Assembly: GCA_007570785.1 (NCBI GenBank)
Contig: ML664183.1
Location: 17,841,368-17,905,367, forward strand
Direction: 5' to 3'
From: Antilocapra americana
Taxonomy: Eukaryota > Chordata > Mammalia > Artiodactyla > Antilocapridae
Length of the DNA stretch: 64,000 bases
Shown here: positions 22,350-33,369 of the stretch, piece by piece
Layout of the letters: each line of letters starts with the position of its first letter
How positions within the stretch are numbered: position 1 is the first letter of the stretch
Notes under the pieces: model-generated
Database searches by the model: none
Seen by the model: the letters and a program-made list of their open reading frames with translations, nothing else
What the model was told of the DNA's origin: nothing
Program-made: the position numbers and the translations under genes

Positions 22350-22788
22350 TTTTTAATTGATATATTGTTCATGTATAGTATTGTATTCATCTCAGGTATA
22401 AAGCAAAGTGATTCATATATATTTATATACATGTATGAATTTAAATATATTTATATATTTCAGATTTATATATCTTTATCATATATATTATATATATTTT
22501 TTTAGATTATTTTCCATTATACATTATTATAAGATAGTGAAATATACTTCCTTGTGTTATATGGTAAATCCTTGTTGCCTTTCTATTGTGTGTATAATAG
22601 TTTGTGTCTGTTAATCACATACTCTCAATTTATTGTTCCTCACCCTCCCTTTCCCCTTTGATAACCACAAGGTTTTTTTTTTTTCCTTTTTCTATGCCTG
22701 TGAGTCTTTTTCTGTTTTGTGTAGTGATCCATTGCATTATTTTTTAGATTCCACATATAAGTGACATCATATAATAGTTGTCTCTATA
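22350..22788 (-). mobile_element. L1 3'UTR fragment, minus
   Basis: Reversed artiodactyl L1 3' end: a T-rich start, 'aaagcaaagtgattc', AT-rich tract, 'cctcaccctccctttcccct', 'gataaccacaaggt', 'tttttagattccacatataa'. It is cut off before the 'tctgtctgac' segment. Confidence 0.85.
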
Positions 22789-23197
22789 AGAGAACTGAGA
22801 AAAATTAAAAAGTCAAGATATCAAAATTTGCCAGCCCTGGGAATTGTATTACATTCAGTTTCATAAACCAAATGTTAGAAAAATGGAAAACTTGGTGGAG
22901 AGCCACAAAGATAATTAAATGGCTGGAAAGGAAAGCCTACTAAAACATTGAAAGATTTGCAACTATTTATTAAATAATAAAATCTTAAAAGCTTAATTAT
23001 AATGTTCTACAGAGAGGCTTGTTATGGATCAGTTATTGATCAGTTCCTAATACATGCTTTTATAATGATATAACACAAACTTTGGCTTCACGTTTAGTAG
23101 CCTGATAGTCCTAACCTAAATCAATTATATTTTTCCCCTTACCTACTTTCTCCTCTTTAATTCTGTTATGGTTCAATATGCCCTTCCTCAACACATT
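22789..23197. other. Unannotated unique sequence
   Basis: Nothing recognised. Confidence 0.35.
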
Positions 23198-23307
23198 ATC
23201 CAAGTACTGCATTTCAGACTCTTCTGTTAACTATGAGGGCTACTCCATTTCTTCTATGGGATTCTTGCCCACAGTAATAGACATAATGGTCATCTGAATT
23301 AAATTGA
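23198..23307 (-). mobile_element. BovB endonuclease-region fragment, inverted segment
   Basis: Reversed BovB from the endonuclease coding region: 'tccaagtactgcatttcaga', 'ctccatttcttctatgggat', 'aatggtcatctgaattaaat'. The same region lies at about 62390-62510. It abuts the BovB 3' end in the opposite orientation, so the two look like one inverted insertion. Confidence 0.85.
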
Positions 23308-23532
23308 CCACCTGATGCGAAGAGCCAACTCATTGGAAAAGACCCTGTTGCAGGGAAAGGTTGAGGACAAGAGAAGCGGGGACAGAAGATGAGATGGTTG
23401 GATAGCATCATCGACTCAATGGATGTGCTTTTGAGAAAATTCTGTGAGATAGTGAAGGACAGGGAAGCCTGGTGTGCTGCAGTCCATGGGGTTGCAAAGA
23501 GTCAGACATTACTGAGCCACTGAACAACACCA
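23308..23532 (+). mobile_element. BovB 3' end, plus
   Basis: Sense BovB terminus from 'acctgatgcgaagagccaac' to 'ttactgagccactgaacaac', ending in a short (AAC)n-like tail. It is joined directly to the reversed endonuclease-region fragment on its left. Confidence 0.92.
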
Positions 23533-23619
23533 CACTACCCAGACTGTACCTAGGCTTTCCTCCTAACATAATAGCCTTAAAGGTAATTCTTTTTACAATA
23601 TAAAGTACTTTTTTAAAAG

Positions 23620-23634
23620 TTTACTAGTTTTATG
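23620..23634. repeat. Target-site duplication of the 3.1-kb L1 (left)
   Basis: tttactagttttatg here and tttattagttttatg at 26735-26749 match at 14 of 15. The site is preceded by 'ttttttaaaag', so the true nick may be the TTTT|AAAA just upstream. Confidence 0.75.
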
Positions 23635-26402
23635 GTGTCTGCTATGGCTTTAGCAAAAATCAACAAAGCCAAAAGCTGGTTATTTGAGAAGATAAATAAA
23701 ATTGAGAAACCATTAGTCAGACTCATCAAGAAGCAAAGGAAGAAGAATCAAATCAACAAAATTAGAAATGAAAATGGAGAGATCACAACAGAAAACACAG
23801 AAATACAAAGGATCATAAGAGACTATTATCAGCAACTATATGCAAATAAACTGGACAACTTGGAAGAAATGGACAAATTCTTAGAAAAGTACAACTTTTC
23901 AAAACTAAACCAGAAAGAGATAGATAATCTTAACAGACCCATCACAAGCATGGAAATTGAAACTGTAATCAGAAATCTTCCAACAAACAAAAGCCCAGGA
24001 ACAGATGGCTTCACAGCCAAATTCTACCAAAAATTTAGAGAAGAGCTAACACCTATTCTACTCAAACTCTTTCAGAAAATTGCAAAGGAGGGTAAACTTC
24101 CAAACTCATTCTATGAGGCCACCATCACCCTAATACCAAAACCCGACAAAGATGCCACAAAAAAAGAAAACTACAGGCCAATATCACTGATGAACATAGA
24201 TGCAAAAATCCTTAACAAAATTCTAACAGATAGAATCCAACAACATATTAAAAAGATCATACATCATGACCAAGTAGGCTTTATCCCAGGGACGCAAAGA
24301 TTCTTCAATATCCACAAATCAATCAGTGTAATACACCACATTAACAAATTGAAAAATAAAAACCACATGATTATCTCAATAGATGCAGAGAAAGCCTTTG
24401 ACAAAATTCAACATCCATTTATGATAAAAACCCTCCAAAAAGCAGGAATAGAAGGAACATACCTCAACATAATAAAAGCTATATATGACAAACCCACAGC
24501 AAACATTATCCTCAATGGTGAAAAACTGAAAGCATTTCCCCTGAAGTCAGGAACAAGACAAGGGTGCCCACTCTCACCACTACTATTCAACATAGTTTTG
24601 GAAGTCTTGGCCACAGCAATCAGAGCAGATAAAGAAATCAAAGGAATCCAGATTGGAAAAGAAAAAATAAAACTCTCACTATTTGCAGATGACAGGATCC
24701 TCTACATAGAAAACCCTAAAGACTACCAGAAAATTACTAGAGCTAATCAGTGAATATAGTAAAGTTGCAGGATATAAAATCAACACACAGAAATACCTTG
24801 CATTCCTATACACTAACAATGAGAAAACAGAAAGAGAAATTAAGGAAACAATTCCATTCACCATCGAAACAAAAAGAATAAAATACTTAGGAGTATTTCT
24901 ACCTAAAGAAACAAAAGACTTATATGTAGAAAACTATAAAACACTGATGAAAGAAATCAAAGAGGACACAAATAGATGGAGAAATATACCGTGTTCGTGG
25001 ATTGGAAGAATCAATATAGTGAAAATGAGTATACTACCCAGAACAATCTATAGATTCAATGCAATTCCTATCAAGCTACCAGAGGTCTTTTTCAGAGAAT
25101 TAGAACAAATAATTTCACAATTTGTATGGAAATACAAAAAACCTCAAATAGCCAAAGCAATCCTGAGAAAGAAGAATGGAACTGGAGGAATCAACCTACC
25201 TGACTTTAGGCTATACTACAAAGCCAGTCATCAAGACAGTATGGTACTGGCACAAAGACAGAAATATAGATCAATGGAACAAAATAGAAAGCCCAGAGAT
25301 AAGTCCACATACCTATGGACATCTTATCTTTGACAAAGGAGGCAAGAATATACAATGGAGAAAAGACGATCTCTTTAACAAGTGGTGCTGGGAAAACTGG
25401 ACAGCCACTTGTAAAAGAATGAAACTAGAACATTTTCTAACACCATACACAAAAATAAACTCAAAATGGATTAAAAATCTAAACATAAGACCAGAAACTA
25501 TAAAACTCCTAGAGGATAACATAGGCAAAACACTCTCCAACATAAACCAAAGCAGGATCCTCTATGACCCACCTCCCAGAATATTGGAAATAAAAGCACA
25601 AATAAACAAATGGGACCTAATTAAAATCAAAAGCTTCTGCACAATAAAGGAAACTAAAAGCAAGGTGAAAAGGCAGCCTTCAGAATGGGAGAAAATAATA
25701 GCAAACGAAGCAGTGGACAAACAGTTAATCTCAAAAATATACAAGCAACTCCTGCAGCTCCATTCTAGAAAAATAAACGACCCAATCAAAAAGTGGGCCA
25801 AAGAACTTAACAGACATTTCTCCAAAGAAGACATAAAAATGGCTAACAAACACATGAAAAGATGCTCAACATCACTCATTATCAGAGAAATGTAAATCAA
25901 GACCACAATGAGGTACCGCTTTACACCAGTCAGAATGGCTGCCATCCAAAAGTCTACAAGTAATAAATGCTGGAGAGGATGTGGAGAAAAGGGAACCCTC
26001 TTACACTGTTGGTGGGAATGCAAACTAGTACAGCCACTATGGAAAACAGTGTGGAGATTCCTTAAAAAACTGCAAATAGACCTGCCATATGACCCAGCAA
26101 TCCCACTGCTGGGCATACACACCGAGGAAAGCAGAATTGAAAGAGACACGTGTACTCCAATGTTCATCGCCACATTGTTTACAATAGCCAGGACATGGAA
26201 GCAACCTAGATGTCCATCAGCAGACGAATGGATAAGAAAGCAGTGGTACATATACACAATGGAATATTACTCAGCCATTAAAAAGAATTCATTTGAATCA
26301 GTTCTAATGAGGTGGATGAAACTGGAGCCTATTATCCAGAGTGAAGTAAGCCAGAAGCAAAAACAACAATATAGTATATTAACACATATATATGGAATTT
26401 AG
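23635..26402 (+). pseudogene. L1 ORF2 remnant (reverse transcriptase and C-terminal region)
   Basis: The frame opens with the L1 ORF2 linker (NKAKSW.FEKINKI). It continues through RT block '[13 protein letters not shown]' and catalytic FADD at 24682-24693, where the usual following Met is Arg (24694-24696), to the C-terminal zinc-knuckle-like [15 protein letters not shown] near 25970-26020. Three lesions disable it. A 2-base loss near 24723 shifts the frame. A second 2-base loss near 25223 shifts it again. A TAA at 25893-25895 stands where the 47-kb copy has CAA. The natural stop is at 26400-26402. The endonuclease is absent, so it is non-functional. The longest intact piece is 23632-24753. 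Confidence 0.95.
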
Positions 26403-26734
26403 AAAGATGGTAACGAGAACCCTGTATGCAAGATAGCAAAAGAAACGCAGATGTATAGAACAATCTTTTGAACTCTATGGAAGAGGGCAAGGGTGGGATG
26501 ATATGAGAGAACGGCATTGAAACGTGTTAATCATCATATTTGAAATCAATCGCCAGCCCAGGTTTGATGCTCAGGGCTGGTGCACTGGGATGACCTAGAG
26601 AGACAGAATCGGGAGGGAGGTGGGAGAGGGGTTTTGGAAGGAGAACACATGTATATCCATGGCAGATTCATGTTACTGTATGGCAAAACCAACACAATAA
26701 TGTAAAGAAAATTTAAAAGAATAACAAAAAATAA
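23635..26734 (+). mobile_element. Artiodactyl L1, 5'-truncated, 3.1 kb
   Basis: It begins inside ORF2 downstream of the endonuclease domain and runs through the reverse transcriptase, the C-terminal cysteine-rich region, the 3'UTR (from about 26403) with a purine-rich G tract (26608-26640), and an impure A-rich tail near 26700-26734. The 5'UTR, ORF1 and endonuclease are absent. It is flanked by a 15-bp duplication with one mismatch, which shows that the truncation happened at insertion. Confidence 0.96.
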
Positions 26735-26749
26735 TTTATTAGTTTTATG
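26735..26749. repeat. Target-site duplication of the 3.1-kb L1 (right)
   Basis: Partner of 23620-23634, one mismatch. The next element, a reversed Bov-tA, starts immediately after it. Confidence 0.75.
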
Positions 26750-26959
26750 TGAAAATGAAGTCACTCGGTGGTGTCTGACTCTTTGCAACCTTATAGGCTG
26801 TAGCCTACCAGGCTCCTCTATCCATGGAATTTTCCAGTCAAGAATACTGGAGTGGGTTGGCATTTCCTTCTCCAGGAGATCTTCCTGACCCAGGGACTGA
26901 ACCCAGGTCTCCCTCATTGTAGGCCGACGCTTTACCATCTGAGCCACCAGGGAAATCCA
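26750..26959 (-). mobile_element. Bov-tA SINE (minus)
   Basis: Reversed full copy from 'gtgaaaatgaagtcactcgg' to the head 'gagccaccagggaaatcc'. It abuts the duplication of the upstream L1. Confidence 0.93.
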
Positions 26960-27914
26960 TTACTTGTTTATAACTGAGTATAGTCAAGTGGAGATCTTAA
27001 AAACCTAAGGAAAATCTTGGAAATGAGAAGTCAAGTCTTTATTATGGCTTGAATTATGAGGAACCTGGGGTTAGTTCCTAAAGTAATAATGTGACTTGCA
27101 AATTAGCAGATCAGTTTCAAAGCAGCCTTTGAGAGGGTCTTTAAACTACAGGTTACACTGAGATGAGAGGATTAAGGACTATATAGATGGTTGTGCCTCA
27201 GCTGAAACTTGTGCTGATCAATTGATCATGAATCAAAAGAGACCAGTGTTATTTGCTAAATCAGCATGTATTTCAGTTTACCAGAATGTCTCAACAGAAC
27301 CAGAAGGACACACTGGATGCTGTGAACATAATCATCTAATATTGATCAGTGATCTCTCAGCATCTATAAAAATGGGCCAAACTTAAGGAATAAACTCTGG
27401 TGATGTGAACAATGAGTGTCTGAGGCCACATCTGCCAGGGAAAAGAACCCTTGGCAGAGTCCCCCATCGCCAAATCAGGAACATGAGAACTTGACACGTG
27501 TTCCGTCACTCTCCTCCCTGCCCTCTGATCATGACGTTTTTGATGAGTCCAAATGCAACTCCAGCCTCTTTCTTTACAAGCTCTTCAGGAAGCCACAATG
27601 CTAGACTGGAGTTGGCAATCCATGGTTTACAGATGGAATCCCAGTTTTCAGACACTGCAGCAAGACCTGCCTATTCTTCATTTTCATGCCTTGCTATGCC
27701 CTGTTGTGAAACCTCAAGCTCCATCAATAATGAATTACTTGAGATTCTTCCAAACATTGAGTTCACTCTTGTGCTTTTGGTCAATTTTCCCAAAATGCTC
27801 TCCACACTCTCAGCTGATTAACAGATACTGAAATATTTAGTCTCAATTTTTCCATGAGGATGGAGTCCCTAGAATCGTATTCTGAAAGTCTCTTTTGTGA
27901 TGTTGTTGGAAAGT
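26960..27914. other. Unannotated unique sequence
   Basis: About 0.95 kb. Overlapping open frames at 27416-27831 show no recognisable domain and no splice-site logic, so none is called a gene. Confidence 0.35.
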
Positions 27915-27915
27915 T

Positions 27916-28925
27916 ATTGTTGTTGTTGTTCAGTTGCTCAGGCATTTCCTACTCTTTGAGACCCTAAAGACTGCAACATGCCAGGTTTCCCTGTCCTTCA
28001 GTATCTTCCAGAGTTTGCTCAAACTCATGTCCATTGAGTTGATGATGCCATCCAACCATCTCTTCCTCTGTTGCCCACTTCTCCTCTTGCCTTCAATCTT
28101 TCCAGCATCAGGGTCTTTTCCAGTGTGTCAGCTCTTTGCATCAGATGGCCAAAGTATTGGAGATTTTAGCTATAGCATCAGTCTTTCCAATGAATATTCA
28201 GGGTTGATTTCCCTTAGGATGGACTGGGTTGATGTCCTTACTGTCCAAGGGACTCTCAAGAGTCTTCTGCAGCACCACAGGTTGAAAGCATCAATTTTTC
28301 AGTGCTCAGCCTTTTTTATGGTCCATCTCTCACATCTATGGGCTTCCCTTGTGGCTTGGCTGGTAAAGAATTTGCCTGCAATGTGGGAGACCTGCGTTTG
28401 ATCCCTGGGTTGGGAAAATTTACTGGAGAAGGAGAAGGCTACCCACTCCAGTATTTTGGAATTCTGTAGAATTCCATAGACTGTATGGTCCATGAGGTCT
28501 CAAAGAGTTGGACATGACTGGGCAACTTTCATTTTCTTACATCTTTATATTACTACTGAAAAAAACCATAGCTTTGACTATATGGACCTTTGCTGGCAAA
28601 AAGATATCTTTGATTTTTAATATGCTGTCTAGGTCTGGCAAAGCTTTTATTCCAAGGAGCAAGTGGCTTTTGATTTTATGGCTGCAGTCACTGTTCACAG
28701 TGATTTTGGAACCCAAGAAAACAAAGTTTGTCACTGTTTCCATTGTTTTCCCATCTATTTGCCATGGGAAATGGGACCAGATGCCATGATCTTAGTTGTT
28801 TGAATGTTGAATTTGAAGCCACCTTTTTCATTCTCCTCTTTCACCTTCATCAAGTGTCTCTTCAGTTTCCCTTCACTTTCTGGCATTAGGGTGATGTCAC
28901 TGTATATCTGAGGTTATTGATATCT
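27916..28925 (-). mobile_element. BovB LINE (minus), 5'-truncated, split by a SINE
   Basis: It starts with (TTG)n at 27916-27930, the reversed (AAC)n tail. It then runs through 'gtttgctcaaactcatgtcc', 'ttccaatgaatattcagggt', the SINE, 'tcttagttgtttgaatgttg' and 'ctgaggttattgatatc', ending within the RT region. No long open frame survives. Confidence 0.95.
28338..28534 (+). mobile_element. Bov-tA SINE (plus) inside BovB
   Basis: Head 'atgggcttcccttgtggctt' through the body to 'catgactgggcaactttc'. It is flanked by tctcacatct (28328-28337) and tcttacatct (28535-28544), a 10-bp duplication of BovB sequence with one mismatch. Confidence 0.95.
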
Positions 28926-29393
28926 TAGGTAGAGAAATATAGACTTAAATATTGACCCAAAGCAAATCCAAAAACTTCTTAATTCATTACTATACATCAG
29001 AACCATTTGGTACTTTTGAATTCTGAGTGTGTGTTCAACTATGTCAAGAATAGGGAAGAACTCAGCAGAAATAGTAAATACATAATTTTTAATTTCACAA
29101 TCTAAAAGTGCTATTTCTGATTATACACTCCAAAGAACTGAAAACAAAGACTTAAAGAGATATTTTATAGCATATTCATAACAACATTATTCACAGTATG
29201 CAAAAGGTTTAATCAGCTAAGTGTCCATCATATATGAACGGATGGACAAAATGCTGCTTATAATGGAACACTGTTCAGCCTTAAAAAGGAAGGAAATTCT
29301 AACAAAAGTTACAACATGATGAAACTTGAAGACATTATGCTAAGTGAAATAAAAAGGACAAATGCTCTGTGATCCCACTTATATGAGGCACCT

Positions 29394-29608
29394 AGTAAAA
29401 GTAAAAGTGTTAGTTACTCAGTCATGTCCAACTCTTTGTGATGCCATGGACTGTAGCCTGCCAGGCTCCTCGGTCCATGAAATTCTCCAGGCGAGAATAC
29501 TGGAGTAGGTTGCCATGCCCTTATCCAGGGGCTCTTACTGACCTAGGAATTGAACCCAGGTCTCCTGCATTGCAGGTAGATTCTGTACCCTCTGAGCCAT
29601 TAGGTTAG
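29394..29608 (-). mobile_element. Bov-tA SINE (minus) inside L1M
   Basis: Reversed copy from 'agtaaaagtaaaagtgttag' to 'accctctgagccattagg'. The flanks suggest a short imperfect duplication (agtaaaag / agtaacag). Confidence 0.92.
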
Positions 29609-29693
29609 AGTAACAGAAAGAATAGTGATGGTTTCTCTGGCTGGGGGAGAGAAGAACAGGGAGTTATTTTTATTGTGTAGAGTTGTTTTGTTG

Positions 29694-30096
29694 TTCAGTC
29701 ATTAAATTATGCCCGACTCTTAGTGACCCCAAGGACTGCAGCAAGCTAGGCTCCTCCATCCTCCACTATCTCCCAGAGTTTGCTTAAATTCATGTCCATT
29801 GAGTTGGTGATGCTATCTAACAATCTCATCCTCTACCACCCCTTCTACTTTTGCCTCAGTCTTTCCCAGCACCAGGATCCTGTCCAATTAATAGGCTCTT
29901 TGCATCACTTAGACAAAGTATTGGAGCTTCAGCTTCAGCATCAGTCCTTCCAATGAATATTCAGGGTTGCTTTCCTTTAAGACTGACTGGTTTGATCTCC
30001 TTGTAGTCAAAGACTCTCAAGAGTCTTTACCTATACCACAATTTGAAAGCATCAGTTCTTCGGCACTCAGCCTTCTTTATGGTCCAACTATCACAG
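29694..30096 (-). mobile_element. BovB LINE 3' end (minus) inside L1M
   Basis: Reversed BovB from 'gttttgttgttcagtcatta' to 'ggtccaactatcacag'. The sense tail is of (AAC)n type. About 0.4 kb, 5'-truncated. Confidence 0.93.
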
Positions 30097-30245
30097 TTTA
30101 CTAAATGAAAAGAATCCTAGAAATAGATGGTGCTGACAATTGCACAATAATGTAAATATGCTTACTACCATTGAACTCTACACTTCAAAATAGTTAAAAT
30201 GTTAAATTTTATGTGCATATTGCCACAATTAAAATAATTTTTTAA

Positions 30246-31139
30246 AAGAATATCATGGTATTCTTGAAGATCAGAGCTATACATCTGTAATAATTAAAAG
30301 AACTCAAAACATCATAGGAACAAGTATTGTTATCTGTGGTTTTGAGAACCCCTATGCTTTTTTGGCTGATATTTGCTTTGTTGGAAAGGATAGTAAGGAA
30401 AATATTTCTAACTCTGCAGGGCAGGCTCTATGTCAATTCTTCCAGCACTAATGAGAACTAAATCCAACCAGTCATTGAAGAATTAAATACCATCAACATA
30501 ATTAAGCCTATTGAGAAATATTCTATGACATAGGCAGATGCATTTTTCCTCATTGTCCTTGAGCTGTAAAATTAAAGGTTACCTTAGCCCACATTATTGG
30601 AGAAAGGTTTTCAAGGACTTCTAGAAACATCTGTCTTACTCGCCTATTTAATTATATTTCTTTAGGCACAAGAGCCTGCTATCCTTGGAGCTGAGATCTA
30701 GCATAAGCTAAAGAGGAACTAGCTTCTGTAAGTACTCACCCGTGTTATTCAAACTCTAGTTATCAGTTTTGAGTGTTGGGGTGGGCAACAAATTTAAAGG
30801 TCCCAGGTCCCCAGCTGGAAATGTCTCCGGGAGGAATAATTCAATAAATCAAAAACAAAACAACAACAAAGAAACCACTTTGCATTTTTTATGTACTGCC
30901 TTTGGGTTCCTGGAAATGTCAGTTTATAAATATAGTGCATTATGTCACCCTTCAGCTCCATTACTTGGATAGAATACAAATACTTTCCTTTAGCCTTGAC
31001 ACCATGTAAACACCTGCCTAGAAATTTGCAATTATACCACAAACCTTAACATATCCTGAACTGAGTTACTGCCCTTCCCCTGAAATATTTTTGAATCCAG
31101 TTTTCTCCTGGCAAATGACCTCATCATCCATCTACGTCT
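30246..31139. other. Unannotated unique sequence
   Basis: Nothing recognised in about 0.9 kb. Frames at 30769-30972 and 30794-31042 (minus) overlap each other and lack motifs. Confidence 0.35.
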
Positions 31140-31404
31140 CAAGTGAAACACATGAGCCATATCTCCCACTCCTTACCTCCTCCCAGTTTTACCCCGTAGC
31201 ATCTCTCAAATCTGTCTACTCTCTCTGTGCTTCTAGTTACTACCCTAGTTCAGGCCATAGTCACATTTTACTGGATTAATCAGCAGCCCTCAATCAAGTC
31301 CCATGCCTCTGGGGCTCAGTGCCTCCTATCTAGTCTTCACACTGGAGCCCAGGGTGACCTTTCTAAAACACACTCCCTTGCTTAAAATCCTTTTACTGGA
31401 CACT
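31140..31404 (-). mobile_element. L2-like LINE fragment (minus)
   Basis: 'tagttcaggccatagtcaca', 'ctggagcccagggtgacctt' and 'cttgcttaaaatccttttac' follow the order of reversed L2 3' sequence. Assignment from memory. Confidence 0.5.
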
Positions 31405-32020
31405 TAGAAATATTCACACATTAAAATTCACTTTTTATCATATGGTTCTCTGAGTTTTGACATAACCCTTGAGTTTTGTAGCTACCACCACAATGGAAGC
31501 ACAGAACAGTTGTGCTCACGCTGAGTCACTTCAGTCATGTCTGACTCTTGGTAGCTCCTCTGTCCATGGACTTCTCCAGACAAGAATACTGGAGTGGGTA
31601 GCCATGACCTCCTCCAGGGGATCTTTCTGACCAGCGATCAAACTCACATCTCCTGCCTTGCAGGCAGATTCTTTCCCGCTGAGCCCCTGGGATAGGCCAC
31701 AGAACAATTAACCTCACCTTTAAATAAATTTCCTCATGCTCCCTCTTTGTAACCAAATCCAAACTCCAACTCTAATCCTAGGTAACCACTGATCTCTTCT
31801 TCATCTCCATAGTTTTGCGTTGACAGCAAGTCATAAAAATGGAATGATACAGGATGTAACCTTTTGACTCTGACTCCTTTCACGCCTTATAATGCACGTA
31901 AGATTCAGATGAGACTCATATGCTGAGTTTAACATTCTTTTTTATTGCAAAGTAGTATTTCATTGAACCATAAAACTGGTTCATGCTCACTTTACCTGTT
32001 TAATATGATGATTGTGGATA
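31405..32020 (-). mobile_element. Old L1 (L1M type) fragment (minus), split by a SINE
   Basis: Reversed L1M: 'ttaaaattcactttttatca', 'gtagctaccaccacaatgga', SINE, 'cctaggtaaccactgatctc', 'aaaatggaatgatacaggat', 'ttttattgcaaagtagtatt'. Confidence 0.78.
31512..31697 (-). mobile_element. Bov-tA SINE (minus) inside L1M
   Basis: Reversed copy with some internal loss. It is flanked by cacagaacagtt (31500-31511) and cacagaacaatt (31698-31709), a 12-bp duplication with one mismatch. Confidence 0.93.
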
Positions 32021-32310
32021 TTAAAAAAGGAACCAACCTTCCATTTGTTGAAACCTAATTGAAAAATAGAAAGTATCAGATTCATGTAAGCAAATGGGAA
32101 CACTTAGTACAGTGGTTCCATTCTGACCTCTTTCCTGTGCTCCGCACGTGTATCTCCAGATGCCTCCTGGTCATATTCACTGGGATGCCCCCGTGGCAAC
32201 ATGTGCAAAACCTCCTACCTCCCCAGTCTCCTTTCTCAGTAAATGACAAGCTATCCACACAGCTGTTCAAATCAAATCCAGAAGATTGTCCTGACATCTT
32301 TTTGTATCTT
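32021..32310. other. Unannotated unique sequence
   Basis: Nothing recognised. The open frame 32059-32466 joins this unique DNA to the following reversed SINE and is therefore chance. Confidence 0.4.
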
Positions 32311-32323
32311 ACTCTTACTCCTT

Positions 32324-32543
32324 GCATGCGTGCTAACTCACTTCCGTCATGTCTGACTCTTTGCAGCTCTACGGGCCATAGCCCACCAGGCTCCTCTATA
32401 CATGGGATTCTCCAGGCAGGAATACTGGAGTGGGTTGCCATGCCCTCCTCCAGGGGATCTTCCTAACCCAGGGATCAAACCCACATCTCTTAGGTCTCCT
32501 GCATTGGCAGGTTCTTTACCACTAGAGCCACCTGGGAAGCCCC
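32324..32543 (-). mobile_element. Bov-tA SINE (minus)
   Basis: Full reversed copy from 'gcatgcgtgctaactcactt' to 'gagccacctgggaagcccc'. It is flanked by actcttactcctt (32311-32323) and actcttattcctt (32544-32556), a 13-bp duplication with one mismatch. Confidence 0.95.
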
Positions 32544-32589
32544 ACTCTTATTCCTTATATCTAAATAATCACCAATTCTTATTCATTTT

Positions 32590-32750
32590 TCCTCTGAATT
32601 ATATCTCAGATTGGTATTTCATCCCTTCTCTGGATGACTGCAACAGCATTCTATGTGGCCTCTCTGTTTCCACCCTTTCCTGTACTCTAAACCGTTCTCC
32701 ATGAAGCAGGGTGATTTTTGCAAAACTTAAAGTTTCCTTTGTTATATAAC
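32590..32750 (-). mobile_element. L2-like LINE fragment (minus)
   Basis: 'gatgactgcaacagcattct', 'gcctctctgtttccaccctt' and 'aagcagggtgatttttg' match the reversed L2-type pattern also suspected at 31.1 kb. Confidence 0.5.
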
Positions 32751-33369
32751 AAGATTTCTGAGAGGATCTATTGATAGACATGTGTACAAGCAAATGTTTC
32801 CCTGTTTATTCAACAGAAAGTTACGATTATTCTAAACTATCTCCAGTACTGAATTTTGCTGCAGACAACTACATATTTAATGCTGAGGGATAAGATGTGC
32901 CAATGGGCACATTTTCAAAATAAATGCTTCTTAGATATATTACCAGACCTTTCCTTACAGTGAATTACAATCAATTAACATCTTAATTGTTTTGGATGAA
33001 GAGGATTCTAGTTTCAAGAAAATAAGAATGATTATAAAAGTTGAAATGTTTTATCCTTCATCAAGCTGGTATTAACCTATGACCATGAGAGTACTTTTGC
33101 CCTTAAGAATGTATGGCACATGTTCATATTTTAGGTAGAATGGACTAATGCTAATTTAATATCATTTAAAATACATGAGTGTTCCAGATACAACTCTTTA
33201 AACTCTTGAAAATACAGGGTTGCAAATAGTTTATACTATCTAATGAGAACAAAAAGGGTGAATCATTTGATTTACAATTTCTGAAATTTAAAGTAATATT
33301 TTAAAGATGGATATATATATCTCCCTCACAAGATGCTTACTAATTACAAAGGGAAATAATGATAACTTT
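32751..33369. other. Unannotated AT-rich unique sequence
   Basis: Nothing recognised. Confidence 0.35.

Larger units (their letters stand above)
29096..30245 (+). mobile_element. Old L1 (L1M type) 3' end (plus), split twice
   Basis: Sense old-L1 landmarks in order: 'gaactgaaaacaaagactta', 'acaacattattcacagtatg', 'cagccttaaaaaggaaggaa', 'ttatgctaagtgaaataaaa', SINE, 'ctggctgggggagagaagaa', BovB, 'gaaatagatggtgctgacaa', 'gttaaatttta' and an A-rich end. Both younger elements lie inside it. Confidence 0.88.

Noticed and set aside
23632..24753. 373-codon frame as a functional gene
   Set aside because: It is the RT part of a 5'-truncated L1 without endonuclease or ORF1. The downstream frame is broken at three places.
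25562..26257. 231-codon minus-strand open frame
   Set aside because: It is the antisense of L1 ORF2. A closely similar antisense frame occurs at 46944-47378 over the other L1 copy, so it reflects codon structure on the opposite strand.
32059..32466. 135-codon frame
   Set aside because: It fuses unique DNA with a reversed Bov-tA SINE whose insertion boundary is fixed by a target-site duplication.
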